64,000 nucleotides of DNA from NCBI RefSeq assembly GCF_039905635.1, contig NZ_CP157000.1:2356001-2420000 (forward strand). Reading direction: 5' to 3'. The translations under genes and the position numbers were made by a program. Each line of letters begins with the position of its first letter. The stretch's first letter is position 1. This document shows positions 6,412 through 13,288 of the stretch, piece by piece. The notes under the pieces were generated by a model that was not told where the DNA came from, searched no databases, and saw only the letters and a list, made by a program, of their open reading frames with translations. The stretch is from Microbacterium sp. ProA8 (GTDB taxonomy: Bacteria; Actinomycetota; Actinomycetes; Actinomycetales; Microbacteriaceae).

Positions 6412-6617
6412 CACACACCCCCCATGTGGTCAACGTCCGACTCAAACCTGGGCCGGCCCTGTACGGTTTCGTGCTGCCGGTGCTCAACCAGCAAATCCAC
6501 GGCGAGCAGTGCAGCCCCGATACCGAGCGGCACCCACCCATCCACCCCGAAAAACACAAGGGTGGCGCCGAAGAAGAACAGGAACCCGCCAGCGATCGCA
6601 TTCAACGCACGGAACAT
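6411..6617 (-). CDS. Small two-helix membrane protein
   Basis: The 68-residue reading starts at ATG 6617, which shares one base with the stop of the HTH gene (TGATG). It has two close hydrophobic segments (about residues 3-22 and 25-43) and a polar C-terminus with His and Arg. It is co-transcribed with the excisionase-like regulator. Possible roles include exclusion or membrane signalling, but none is shown by the sequence. Confidence 0.65.
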   Translation of the reverse strand: MFRALNAIAGGFLFFFGATLVFFGVDGWVPLGIGAALLAVDLLVEHRQHETVQGRPRFESDVDHMGGV

Positions 6618-7042
6618 CACGCCACCCGCTTCCGTGAACGGGACCGCGCGGACTGAGCCCACGGGTCAACCTTCGGAGCCTTGACGTGCTCCTTCACCTC
6701 AGACGGGAAGAACCGCCAAACGCCCTTCATCTTGAAACCGGGGATGTCGCCGCCCCGAACCATCCGGTAGATGGTGTCGGTCGAAACTCCCAGCATTGAG
6801 GCGATCTGCGGGATACCTACCGCGACTTCTTCAGTCCCATGAATGAGAAACGGAAGGTCGCATCCGAGGGTGTCTGCGATGACCGCAGCGTCCTCAAAGG
6901 TGAGGTCTTGTGAGCCGTCTACGATGACGGCGTGGATCTTGTCAGCATGGATTCCCGACGCCTGAGCCAACCAGTCGTAGTCACGACCCTGGGAGGTGAG
7001 GAGCCGGCTGATCTGCTGAGCCGGGAGTGCGGGAGTTCTCAT
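6617..7042 (-). CDS. Two-domain HTH protein: XRE-like plus excisionase-like
   Basis: The 141-residue protein combines an N-terminal XRE-like helix bundle (about residues 8-68, 'YDWLAQASGI', 'FEDAAVIADTLGC') with a C-terminal excisionase/MerR-type domain (about 72-121: 'GIPQIASMLGVSTDTIYRMV', then 'GDIPGFKMKGVWRFFPSEV'). The second domain is typical of excisionases and small phage regulators. It opens the leftward operon and its start codon lies inside an inverted repeat (7036-7051), so it or its divergent neighbour probably controls its own expression. It could act as Cro-like regulator, excisionase, or both. Confidence 0.8.
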   Translation of the reverse strand: MRTPALPAQQISRLLTSQGRDYDWLAQASGIHADKIHAVIVDGSQDLTFEDAAVIADTLGCDLPFLIHGTEEVAVGIPQIASMLGVSTDTIYRMVRGGDIPGFKMKGVWRFFPSEVKEHVKAPKVDPWAQSARSRSRKRVA

Positions 7043-7051
7043 AAATGAGAA
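7036..7051. promoter_or_regulatory. Operator copy 1: TTCTCA-N4-TGAGAA
   Basis: A 6+4+6 inverted repeat covers the start codon of the leftward HTH gene (ATG at 7042-7040). The same arms recur at 7112-7127 in the same 145-base divergent region. A bound dimer here would block translation start or early transcription of the leftward operon. Confidence 0.75.
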
Positions 7052-7109
7052 TGTACGCCCCGCGGAGTCCGCTGTCTACTGCCTGATACGGCAGATCTGT
7101 GGAACTTCG

Positions 7110-7129
7110 GATTCTCACAACTGAGAATC
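7110..7129. promoter_or_regulatory. Operator copy 2: GATTCTCA-N4-TGAGAATC
   Basis: An 8+4+8 inverted repeat with the same TTCTCA/TGAGAA core as copy 1, centred 76 bases away. It lies between the two divergent regulator genes, where promoters for both are expected. Two identical cores on either side of a divergent promoter are typical of a phage lysis/lysogeny switch. Confidence 0.75.
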
Positions 7130-7207
7130 TGATCCGTTGGAGGTTATAGCACGTATCAGCCTCAGAATTGCGAACTCTTAGGCACTGTGACGCTAGACTC
7201 AACCGCT

Positions 7208-7483
7208 ATGGGGACCGCTGGACGCCGAGACTTGGCGCGCGCTCGCGCCATAGAACTGATGCGGATGATCCGCGAGAACATTGCTAATGACGATCGAGTG
7301 AACGTGACGAGCGCGGCGGAAGAGGCCGGCATGTCCCCGAAGACGTTCTACAGGTGGTTGAAGACTCCGCCGCAGAAGTTGGACATCATTCAGGTGGCAA
7401 CCCTGGCGGACTACCTACACAACACCTACGGTCACCAGAACTTCGCTGCCCTTTGGCGCGACGTCGAGGCGCGTATCAAGTAG
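7208..7483 (+). CDS. HTH transcriptional regulator (repressor-like)
   Basis: The 91-residue protein has a clear helix-turn-helix at about residues 33-55 ('NVTSAAEEAGMSPKTFYRWL') within an all-helical fold. It is divergent from the leftward early operon and is the best candidate for the phage repressor or a repressor partner. The start is uncertain: ATG 7208 follows a TAGACT -10-like box at 7194-7199 by about ten bases, which suggests a nearly leaderless message; GTG 7187 would add seven residues but has only a weak ribosome site. It lacks the protease domain of CI-type repressors, so lysogenic control, if this is the repressor, would not use RecA-driven self-cleavage. Confidence 0.75.
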   Translation: MGTAGRRDLARARAIELMRMIRENIANDDRVNVTSAAEEAGMSPKTFYRWLKTPPQKLDIIQVATLADYLHNTYGHQNFAALWRDVEARIK

Positions 7484-7864
7484 CTCAGCGAACTCGAGCA
7501 TGGTCAGCGTGCATTCGTGACCCGGCTTCTTCGCCGGACAGATCAGCTCGCAGGTTAGTCCGATACCGCATACGCCCATGTGGTCCCCCAGGATGACGCT
7601 TCCCCGTTTGCCTGGACGGCGCACGGTGCGTCCCGGGGAGCACTCTGAGGCTAACCCGGCAGTCGGACACTGCGGGCGGTGAATTCGTACAGACGTGTCC
7701 CCCTTTTGGGGGACAAATGGCGCTTTTTGTGTAACGATTTGGATACTTCGCTAGCCAACCTTCGTCAACCGGTCATCTGTTCATACAGATGTGTGCTATC
7801 GAGACGCATTTGAAGGGTGTATGAACACCGGGGTACCCTTGCCTGATGGGGAGGAGGTATCTGT
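7484..7864. other. Regulatory gap between repressor-like and RHH genes
   Basis: About 380 bases with no well-supported gene. It includes a hairpin at 7696-7715 and, at its right end, a set of three related operators for the ribbon-helix-helix gene (listed separately). A leftward frame at 7415-7579 encodes a possible 54-residue protein with four cysteines, but it overlaps the repressor-like gene and is not annotated. Confidence 0.5.
7696..7715. terminator. Hairpin TGTCCCCC-TTTT-GGGGGACA
   Basis: A perfect 8-bp stem closed by a TTTT loop, about 210 bases after the repressor-like gene. It could end that transcript; no T tract follows directly, though CTTTTT occurs some 16 bases further on. A protein-binding palindrome is the alternative. 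Confidence 0.45.
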
Positions 7865-7872
7865 ATGAACAG
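7777..7872 (+). promoter_or_regulatory. Three operators before and over the RHH gene start
   Basis: CTGTTCATACAG at 7777-7788 is the exact reverse complement of CTGTATGAACAG at 7861-7872. Between them, GGTGTATGAACACC (7817-7830) has the same core. All fit TGT-(TCAT or ATGA)-ACA. The last copy contains the ATG (7865) of the ribbon-helix-helix gene. Ribbon-helix-helix proteins commonly bind such short palindromes in their own promoters, so autoregulation is likely. Confidence 0.75.
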
Positions 7873-8080
7873 CGAGCCCACCGGTGGCAGACTGTCGCGT
7901 ATGCCGAATCAGCCCGCAACGACAATCCGCGGCATCCGCATACCCGACGAACTGTGGGAACAGGCGAAGGCGATCGCGCACGATGAAGGATTCGCGAGCG
8001 CGAGTGAGATGGTCCGCGACTGCCTTGAGCGGCGCGTGGCAGAGCATCGCAAGAAGCTGGACCATGCTGGAGAGACGTAG
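7865..8080 (+). CDS. Ribbon-helix-helix DNA-binding protein
   Basis: The 71-residue protein matches the ribbon-helix-helix fold at residues 19-58: a beta strand 'TTIRGIRIPDELW', helix 'EQAKAIAHDEGF', turn 'ASASE', helix 'MVRDCLERRV'. It would dimerise and bind short palindromes. A GAGGAGG ribosome site supports ATG 7865. Three copies of a related palindrome lie in the 90 bases before and over the start. It is the last gene before the attachment site. Roles as an excision or integration regulator, or as a second repressor, would fit; no toxin gene is next to it, so an antitoxin role is unlikely. Confidence 0.85.
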   Translation: MNSEPTGGRLSRMPNQPATTIRGIRIPDELWEQAKAIAHDEGFASASEMVRDCLERRVAEHRKKLDHAGET

Positions 8081-8200
8081 GCGTGCCTACATATGGCCCA
8101 TCAAACCTGCATATTTCTGCCTAGGAGTGGGATGACCCCGGACCCCGGTTTCCCGCGTAATTCCGCGGATCTTGCCCGTTTTGCCACCCGGTGCGTAACT

Positions 8201-8225
8201 GGTTCGAGTCCCGTTACTCACCCCA
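8201..8225 (+). other. Attachment site: 3' end of tRNA-His
   Basis: The 25 bases read as positions 52-76 of a tRNA: T-loop TTCGAGT, the 3' half of the T stem, acceptor strand TACTCAC, discriminator C73 and encoded CCA. C73 is diagnostic of bacterial tRNA-His. The bases just left do not complete a T stem (a T-C mismatch at 51-63) and no D or anticodon arm precedes, so only the 3' end is present. This is what integration into a tRNA-His gene leaves at one junction. The intact tRNA should sit at the other end of the prophage, outside the window. Confidence 0.8.
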
Positions 8226-8233
8226 AATTCGTT

Positions 8234-8264
8234 CGAATGGGGCGCGTCTCACGCGCCCCATTCG
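8234..8264 (+). terminator. Strong hairpin after the tRNA-His end
   Basis: A perfect 14-bp GC-rich stem (8234-8247 with 8251-8264) and a three-base loop, nine bases after the tRNA 3' end. It would have been the terminator of the host tRNA-His gene before integration. No T tract follows, as is common in actinobacteria. Confidence 0.75.
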
Positions 8265-8281
8265 CGTAGAAGCGGGGCATC

Positions 8282-8632
8282 ATGATGGAGATGGATGCCG
8301 CGACGTTCGAGCAGCTGGTGACCGACGAGCTGGACGCGCTCCCCGACGACATGGTCGAGGGCCTCGACAATGTCGTCTTCGTCGTCGAGGACCGACCCGA
8401 GGACGGCAGCCTCGATCTGCTGGGACTGTACGACGGGTGGGCGCTGACAGAGCGCGAGCGCTACGGCATCGGCGAGCTGCCCGATCGCATCATCGTCTAC
8501 CGCGAGCCGCACCTGGCGGCCTGCGACGACGAGGATGAGCTCCGCGACGAGGTGCACACGACCTTGGTGCATGAGATCGCCCATTTCTACGGGATCGACG
8601 ACGACCGTCTGCATGAGCTGGGGTGGGCCTGA
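8282..8632 (+). CDS. Zincin-like metallopeptidase family protein
   Basis: The 116-residue protein ends with His97-Glu-Ile-Ala-His101-Phe-Tyr-Gly-Ile-Asp-Asp, an HExxHxxGxxD zinc site in which Glu98 would be the general base and Asp107 the third ligand. The size and C-terminal position of the motif fit the small zincin family found in nearly all actinobacteria. The gene overlaps clpS by one base (TGATG), suggesting a functional or at least transcriptional link to the Clp adaptor. Substrates are unknown. A second ATG one codon in is an equally good start. Confidence 0.88.
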   Translation: MMEMDAATFEQLVTDELDALPDDMVEGLDNVVFVVEDRPEDGSLDLLGLYDGWALTERERYGIGELPDRIIVYREPHLAACDDEDELRDEVHTTLVHEIAHFYGIDDDRLHELGWA

Positions 8633-8931
8633 TGACCCCGGTGGCAGCTCCCACCGTCGACCGTGAGGTCGACATCGCTGAGCGGATCGACCCTGCGCGG
8701 CCCTGGCAGACCGTCGTGTGGGACGACCCCGTCAACCTCATGAGCTACGTCACCCATGTGTTCCGCGAGTACTTCGGCCTCCCCCGCGCCGAGGCCGAGC
8801 GTCTCATGCTCGCCGTGCACAACGAGGGTCACGCGGTGGTCGCTCAGGGGGCACGGGAGCAGATGGAACTGCACGCCCAGGCGATGCACGACTACGGATT
8901 GTGGGCGACCGTGCGACAGGAGCCGTCATGA
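8632..8931 (+). CDS. clpS: ATP-dependent Clp protease adaptor ClpS
   Basis: The 99-residue protein has the ClpS core: 'WQTVVWDDPVNLMSYVTHVF' at about residues 25-44, with the Asp-Asp-Pro and Met that line the N-degron pocket, then 'AVHNEGHAVV' with the conserved His. ClpS hands proteins with destabilising N-terminal residues to ClpC/ClpA-ClpP. ATG 8632 is coupled to the preceding stop; the ORF extends slightly further upstream but this start fits. Next to the DUF2017 gene, a typical actinobacterial pairing. Confidence 0.95.
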   Translation: MTPVAAPTVDREVDIAERIDPARPWQTVVWDDPVNLMSYVTHVFREYFGLPRAEAERLMLAVHNEGHAVVAQGAREQMELHAQAMHDYGLWATVRQEPS

Positions 8932-9422
8932 CCGGCAGGACCGTGGCGATGGAGATCACCCGGCTGGAGGCTGCGCACCTCGCGAGCCTGGTCGGGCAGT
9001 TCACCGAGCTGCTCCGGGATTCGGCTCCCGAGGACGGCGATCCGGCGCTCGCCCGGCTCGTGCCCGCCGCCTACTCCGACGACGCGGAGGCAGCACGCGA
9101 GTTCCGTGCGCTCACCCAGTCGGACCTGCTCGATCGGCGGGCCGCCGACGCGACCGTCGTCCTCGCCTCTCTGCAGGACGCGGCGCGGATTCCCGAGGAT
9201 CCCGAAGACCCGGCGCTCCTGGAGCAGGTCGAGATCCGTCTCGAGTATCCTTCGGCGCAGGCCTGGCTCCGCACTCTCGCGGCCGTGCGGCTCGTCCTGG
9301 CGACCCGGCTCGGCATCGAAGCGGAAGACGACCACGACGTCAGCGACCCCCGTTTCGGCATCTACGACTGGATCGGCTACCGGCTGGACGGCCTCGTGGC
9401 CGCGCTCGATCGCGACGGCTGA
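8928..9422 (+). CDS. DUF2017 family protein
   Basis: The 164-residue acidic, mostly helical protein begins with 'MTGRTVAMEITRLEAAHLASL' and has a C-terminal 'FGIYDWIGYRLDGLVAAL' segment, a layout I recognise from the DUF2017 family that sits next to clpS in actinobacteria. No catalytic residues are apparent. Start ATG 8928 overlaps the clpS stop (ATGA). A role as partner or regulator of Clp-dependent degradation is inferred only from the constant gene neighbourhood. Confidence 0.85.
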   Translation: MTGRTVAMEITRLEAAHLASLVGQFTELLRDSAPEDGDPALARLVPAAYSDDAEAAREFRALTQSDLLDRRAADATVVLASLQDAARIPEDPEDPALLEQVEIRLEYPSAQAWLRTLAAVRLVLATRLGIEAEDDHDVSDPRFGIYDWIGYRLDGLVAALDRDG

Positions 9423-9431
9423 CGAGCGAGG

Positions 9432-10025
9432 TCAGGGCACCGGGAAGACCAGCGTCGCGAGGCGCATCGGGTCGTCGCGCGCGACGTGCCGCTGCTCCTG
9501 CCGCGCCCATCGCTCCCAGTGCGGGCGGAATGCCTCGCCGTCGCGCGCGAGAGCACGCTGCTTGCGCGACGCGGCGGGTGACTCCAGCCACACCCGCACG
9601 TCCCCGAGGCGCGCCGTCGCGGGCGTGAGCAGACCGGCGCCCTCGACGATCAGCGGCAGCGAGGGGTCGACCGCGTGTGCCTCGGCAGGCTCGCCCACCG
9701 TCCAGTCCCAGCGCTGCCACACACCGATGAGCCCACGCGCGTGCGGTGTGAGGATCAGCTCTCTCGCCAGCTCCACGCCGTCGTCGAGGCCATCCCAGCC
9801 CGGGTAGATGGAATCCAGCGCCACGACCTGCACGCGCCCGCGCAGCGGCCACTGAGCGACGAGCGCACGCGCCAAGGTGGACTTGCCGGCACCGCTGCGG
9901 CCATCGATGAGGACGACCGGATTGGATGCCGCGACCCCCGCGATCGCCGTGGTGATCCGGTCGACCGCGACGGCGAGCGAGGTGCCGACCGCGTCAGGGC
10001 TACTTCTTGAGAGCGCGGATGACAC
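9432..10025 (-). CDS. P-loop ATP-binding protein, uridine-kinase-like
   Basis: The 197-residue protein has a Walker A motif 'GRSGAGKST' at about residues 42-50 and, later, 'VVALDSIYPGWDG' and 'PLIVEGAGLL', the pattern of small nucleoside/uridine kinase-like P-loop proteins. The substrate cannot be told. The start is uncertain: GTG 10025 gives a 26-base overlap with the upstream gene and has no clear ribosome site. It converges with the DUF2017 gene. Confidence 0.75.
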   Translation of the reverse strand: MSSALSRSSPDAVGTSLAVAVDRITTAIAGVAASNPVVLIDGRSGAGKSTLARALVAQWPLRGRVQVVALDSIYPGWDGLDDGVELARELILTPHARGLIGVWQRWDWTVGEPAEAHAVDPSLPLIVEGAGLLTPATARLGDVRVWLESPAASRKQRALARDGEAFRPHWERWARQEQRHVARDDPMRLATLVFPVP

Positions 10026-10320
10026 GGCTGAGCGCGCGGCCGGCGAAGAACACGAACGGGACCGCGACCGTGAGCAGCGCGATGAGGTTCGGCTCGAAGC
10101 GAAGGTCGTCGCCGCGGCGGATGTAGGCGCCGACCGGGATCGCCCAGCCGCCCCCGCCGCCCCCGCCGTTTCCCGCCTCGTCGGAGCCGCCGCCGAAGCC
10201 CGACCACGTCAGGGCGACAGGGATGATGCGGACGCCGTCGACGTCCTGCTGCTCGCCGTATGCGCTCTTCACGCCGAAGGAGGCGGACTGCTGGCCGAGT
10301 TCGAGTGCGATGTTGGGCAT
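10000..10320 (-). CDS. GerW/YtfJ-like small membrane protein
   Basis: The 106-residue protein has an N-terminal beta-rich domain ('GVRIIPVALTWSGFGGG'), a run of eight-residue polyglycine at about 52-60, 'WAIPVGAYIRR', and a C-terminal transmembrane helix near residues 80-95 followed by a basic tail. The Gly-rich plus 'P-x-G-x-Y/V-I' pattern resembles the GerW (YtfJ) family. In non-sporulating actinobacteria its role is unknown. The family assignment is by pattern only. Confidence 0.55.
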   Translation of the reverse strand: MPNIALELGQQSASFGVKSAYGEQQDVDGVRIIPVALTWSGFGGGSDEAGNGGGGGGGWAIPVGAYIRRGDDLRFEPNLIALLTVAVPFVFFAGRALSRVIRALKK

Positions 10321-10406
10321 GGGTCAACGGTAGCGGGCGCGGGCGCTCCGGCACAGCCGCCGCCGCAACACCGTGCAGAGGCCGGGAGAACGCACCTCCC
10401 GGCTCG

Positions 10407-11669
10407 TCAGCCCTGGTCGAGCCGGGGGGCCGGTGGACTCGTGGGAATCGTGCCGCCGCCGCGCGTGCCGAGAAGGGTGGCGCGGGTGACGGCGCCGCGG
10501 CCGAACTTCGCCGCCGCGCCGTCGAGCGCATCCTCGATGCGCCGCCAGCCGGCGTCGTCATCCCACAGCGTCGGCGCCGCCGCTCCGGCGGGACGCAGCT
10601 TCTCGGCGCGGACGCCGATCAGCCGGACAGGCAGGGCGCGATCCACCGATGCGAACAGTTCGAGCGCGGCATCCCCGATCCGCTGACCCACGGCGGTCGG
10701 CTCGACCAGGGTCTGCGAGCGGGAGATCGTCGTGAAATCCGCGAAGCGCACCTTGATCGCCACCGTCGAGGACTCCCAGCCGTGGCCGCGCAGCCGCGCG
10801 CCCACCCGATCGGCGAGCCGGCGCAACTCCGAACGCAGGACCGCTGTGTCGGCGATGTCGTGGTGGAACGTCTCTTCGTGGCCCACGCTCTTCTCGACGC
10901 GCCCGGTGTCCACGTGGCGGGCGTCGATGCCGCGGGCCAGATGCCAGACACGATCACCCATCGCGGCGCCGAGCGCTCGATCGAGCACCTCGCGCGGCGC
11001 CTCCAGGACGTCCGCGATGGTGCGGATGCCCCGGCTCTCGAGCGCCTCCGACGCCTTCGGGCCGACGCCCCACAGTGCGCGGACCGATCTCGGAGCGAGG
11101 AACGCCGCCGTCTCGGCCTCCGAGATGATGAGCAGCCCATCGGGCTTGCTCAGCGTGGAGGCCATCTTCGCGACATGCTTGGTCGCGGCGACGCCGATGC
11201 TGCAGGTCAGTCCGGTCTCGTCCAGGACACGCTGCCGCAGCATCCGTGCGATCGATCCCGGGCTTCCCCACAGCCGTCGCGCCCCCCGGACATCGAGGAA
11301 CGCCTCGTCGATCGACAACGGCTCCACGAGAGGCGTGACGTCGCGGAAGATGCGCATGACCTGCGCCGACATCTCCAGGTACCGCTCGAAGTGCGGGAGC
11401 ACGACGATGGCCGTCGGGCAGAGCCGAAGCGCCTGACCAACCGGCATCGCCGAGCGGACGCCGAAGCGACGAGCTTCGTAGGAAGCGCTGGACACCACCG
11501 ATCGGCCGTCGGGCGCACCGATGATGATCGCCTTGCCGCGCAGCGACGGGTCGTCGAGCTGCTCGACAGACGCGTAGAACGCGTCCATGTCGACGTGGAG
11601 GATGCCGGCGCCGGTGTCGTCGGCGCCCTCGGGCGAGACGACGCGGCCGGATCCGTCACCACGCCCCAT
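10407..11669 (-). CDS. dinB: DNA polymerase IV
   Basis: The 420-residue protein has the Y-family features: 'ILHVDMDAFYASVEQ' with metal-binding Asp27, 'VSSASYEARRFGVRSAMP', 'SIDEAFLDV' with the second acidic pair, a helix-hairpin-helix 'LWGVGPKASEALESRGIRTIADV', and a C-terminal little-finger domain. It carries out low-fidelity translesion synthesis. I start at ATG 11669; the much longer frame upstream to 12170 is an antisense-type extension into gatB. A terminator-like hairpin separates it from gatB. No LexA box was identified. Confidence 0.95.
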   Translation of the reverse strand: MGRGDGSGRVVSPEGADDTGAGILHVDMDAFYASVEQLDDPSLRGKAIIIGAPDGRSVVSSASYEARRFGVRSAMPVGQALRLCPTAIVVLPHFERYLEMSAQVMRIFRDVTPLVEPLSIDEAFLDVRGARRLWGSPGSIARMLRQRVLDETGLTCSIGVAATKHVAKMASTLSKPDGLLIISEAETAAFLAPRSVRALWGVGPKASEALESRGIRTIADVLEAPREVLDRALGAAMGDRVWHLARGIDARHVDTGRVEKSVGHEETFHHDIADTAVLRSELRRLADRVGARLRGHGWESSTVAIKVRFADFTTISRSQTLVEPTAVGQRIGDAALELFASVDRALPVRLIGVRAEKLRPAGAAAPTLWDDDAGWRRIEDALDGAAAKFGRGAVTRATLLGTRGGGTIPTSPPAPRLDQG

Positions 11670-11701
11670 GGGTCGATTCTCGCAGCAGCCACCGACATGG
11701 A

Positions 11702-11735
11702 CGAGAGGGCGCACCCGAACGGATGCGCCCTCTCG
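11702..11735 (-). terminator. Terminator after gatB
   Basis: A perfect 12-bp inverted repeat (11702-11713 with 11724-11735) around a ten-base loop, 30 bases past the gatB stop and before dinB on the same strand. GC-rich stem without a T run. Confidence 0.75.
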
Positions 11736-11764
11736 CCGACCCGTCGGCCGCGACCGGTGCGTGA

Positions 11765-13288
11765 CTAGGCGCCGGGAGCGCTCGCCCGCTCGAGGACGAG
11801 CTCGCGCACGCGTGCGGCATCCGCCTGTCCCTTCATCGCCTTCATGACGGCGCCGATCACCGCACCGGCGGCCTGCACCTTGCCGTCGCGGATCTTCGCC
11901 AGCACGTCGGGCTGCGAGGCGAGCGCCTCGTCGATGGCCGCGATGAGCGCCCCGTCGTCGGAGACCACGGCGAGCCCGCGAGCGTCCACGATCTCCTGCG
12001 GCGACCCCTCGCCGGCGATCACGCCTTCGAGCACCTGACGCGCCAGCTTGTCGGTGAGCGTGCCCGCGTCGACCAGCGCCTGAAGCGCGGCGACCTCGGC
12101 GGGCGTGGTCATTTCGGACGCCTCGCGCCCCTGTACCTTGGCGAGGCGCGCGATCTCGCCGGTCCACCACTTGCGTGCGGACGCGGGTGACGCGCCGGCC
12201 GCGACGGTCGCCGCGATCTCAGGGAGGATGCCGCTGTTGGCGGCGTCCTGGAACTCGAGGTCGGTGAAGCCCCACTCCGTCTTCAGCCGGCGGCGGCGTG
12301 CGGCCGGCGGCTCGGGAAGCGCGGCGCGGAGCTCCTCGATCAGCTCGATCGGGGGCGCGACGGGCAGCAGGTCGGGCTCCGGGAAGTACCGGTAGTCGTC
12401 GGCGTCCGACTTCGGACGGCCCGGCGACGTGGTGCCGGTGTCCTCGTGCCAGTGCCGGGTCTCCTGCGTGATGGTGCCACCCGCGGCGAGGATCGCCGCC
12501 TGACGCTGGATCTCATAGCGCACCGCCCGCTCGACGGAGCGCATGGAGTTGACGTTCTTCGTCTCGGTGCGGGTGCCCAGCTTCTCCTGGCCACGCGGGC
12601 GCAGCGAGACGTTCGCGTCGCAGCGGAGGTTGCCGCGCTCCATCCGGGCTTCCGAGATGCCGAGTGCGATCACGATGTCGCGGATCGTGGCGACGTAGGC
12701 CTTCGCGATCTCCGGCGCGCGGTGCTCGGCGCCGAAGATCGGCTTGGTGACGATCTCGACCAGCGGCACGCCCGCGCGGTTGTAGTCGACGAGCGAGTAC
12801 TCGGCGCCCTGGATGCGGCCGGTCGAGCCGCCGACGTGCGTGAGCTTGCCGGCATCCTCTTCCATATGCGCGCGTTCGATCGGAACCGTGACGATCTCGC
12901 CGTCGGCGAGCTCGATGTCGACAGAGCCCTCGAAGGCGATGGGCTCGTCGTACTGCGAGATCTGATAGTTCTTGCCGAGGTCGGGGTAGAAGTAGTTCTT
13001 CCGCGCGAAACGGCTCGACGGGGCGATCGAGCAGCCGAGTGCGAGCCCCAGGCTGATCGAGTAGCGCACCGCCGTCTCGTTGACGACGGGGAGCGCACCC
13101 GGCAGGCCCATGTCGACGGGCGCGACGAGCGTGTTGGGCGCGGCGTCGTGATTGGCCGAGTTCGCGGGGTTGGCGGCAGCCGAGAACATCTTGGTCTCGG
13201 TGTTGAGTTCGACGTGCACCTCGAAGCCGAGCACGGGCTCGAAGAGCTCGAGGGCCTTGTCGAAGTCCAGCAGCTTGTCCTTCGCCAT
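11765..13288 (-). CDS. gatB: Asp-tRNA(Asn)/Glu-tRNA(Gln) amidotransferase subunit B
   Basis: The 507-residue protein begins '[19 protein letters not shown]' and shows the GatB hallmarks: '[10 protein letters not shown]', '[19 protein letters not shown]', '[12 protein letters not shown]', '[10 protein letters not shown]', '[10 protein letters not shown]', and the C-terminal YqeY-like helical tail ending '[18 protein letters not shown]'. GatB binds the misacylated tRNA and channels ammonia from GatA. ATG 13288 shares a base with the gatA stop (TGATG); the longer frame overlaps gatA and is rejected. Last gene of gatC-gatA-gatB. Confidence 0.97.
   Translation of the reverse strand: MAKDKLLDFDKALELFEPVLGFEVHVELNTETKMFSAAANPANSANHDAAPNTLVAPVDMGLPGALPVVNETAVRYSISLGLALGCSIAPSSRFARKNYFYPDLGKNYQISQYDEPIAFEGSVDIELADGEIVTVPIERAHMEEDAGKLTHVGGSTGRIQGAEYSLVDYNRAGVPLVEIVTKPIFGAEHRAPEIAKAYVATIRDIVIALGISEARMERGNLRCDANVSLRPRGQEKLGTRTETKNVNSMRSVERAVRYEIQRQAAILAAGGTITQETRHWHEDTGTTSPGRPKSDADDYRYFPEPDLLPVAPPIELIEELRAALPEPPAARRRRLKTEWGFTDLEFQDAANSGILPEIAATVAAGASPASARKWWTGEIARLAKVQGREASEMTTPAEVAALQALVDAGTLTDKLARQVLEGVIAGEGSPQEIVDARGLAVVSDDGALIAAIDEALASQPDVLAKIRDGKVQAAGAVIGAVMKAMKGQADAARVRELVLERASAPGA

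Larger units (their letters stand above)
1..8225. mobile_element. Prophage, one end only (continues left of the window)
   Basis: This is a block of tightly packed small genes, nearly all leftward, with phage recombination and replication functions (ERF protein, HNH nuclease, winged-helix replication protein) and a divergent repressor-like switch near 7.1 kb. Its base composition is less GC-rich than the DNA to the right. It stops at 25 bases that read as the 3' end of tRNA-His, after which ordinary chromosomal genes start. No integrase, terminase, capsid, tail or lysis gene is visible, so these must lie left of the window if the prophage is complete. Whether it is inducible cannot be judged from this end. 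Confidence 0.85.

Noticed and set aside
7415..7579. Possible leftward 54-residue protein with four cysteines
   Set aside because: Overlaps the 3' end of the repressor-like gene on the other strand by about 70 bases and has only a closely spaced GGGGGA site; not strong enough to annotate.
8120..8225. Complete tRNA gene
   Set aside because: No D arm, anticodon arm or 5' acceptor strand can be folded upstream; only the 3' end is present.
11670..12170. N-terminal extension of dinB through the terminator into gatB
   Set aside because: DinB homology starts just after ATG 11669; the extension is out of frame with gatB and very Arg-rich.
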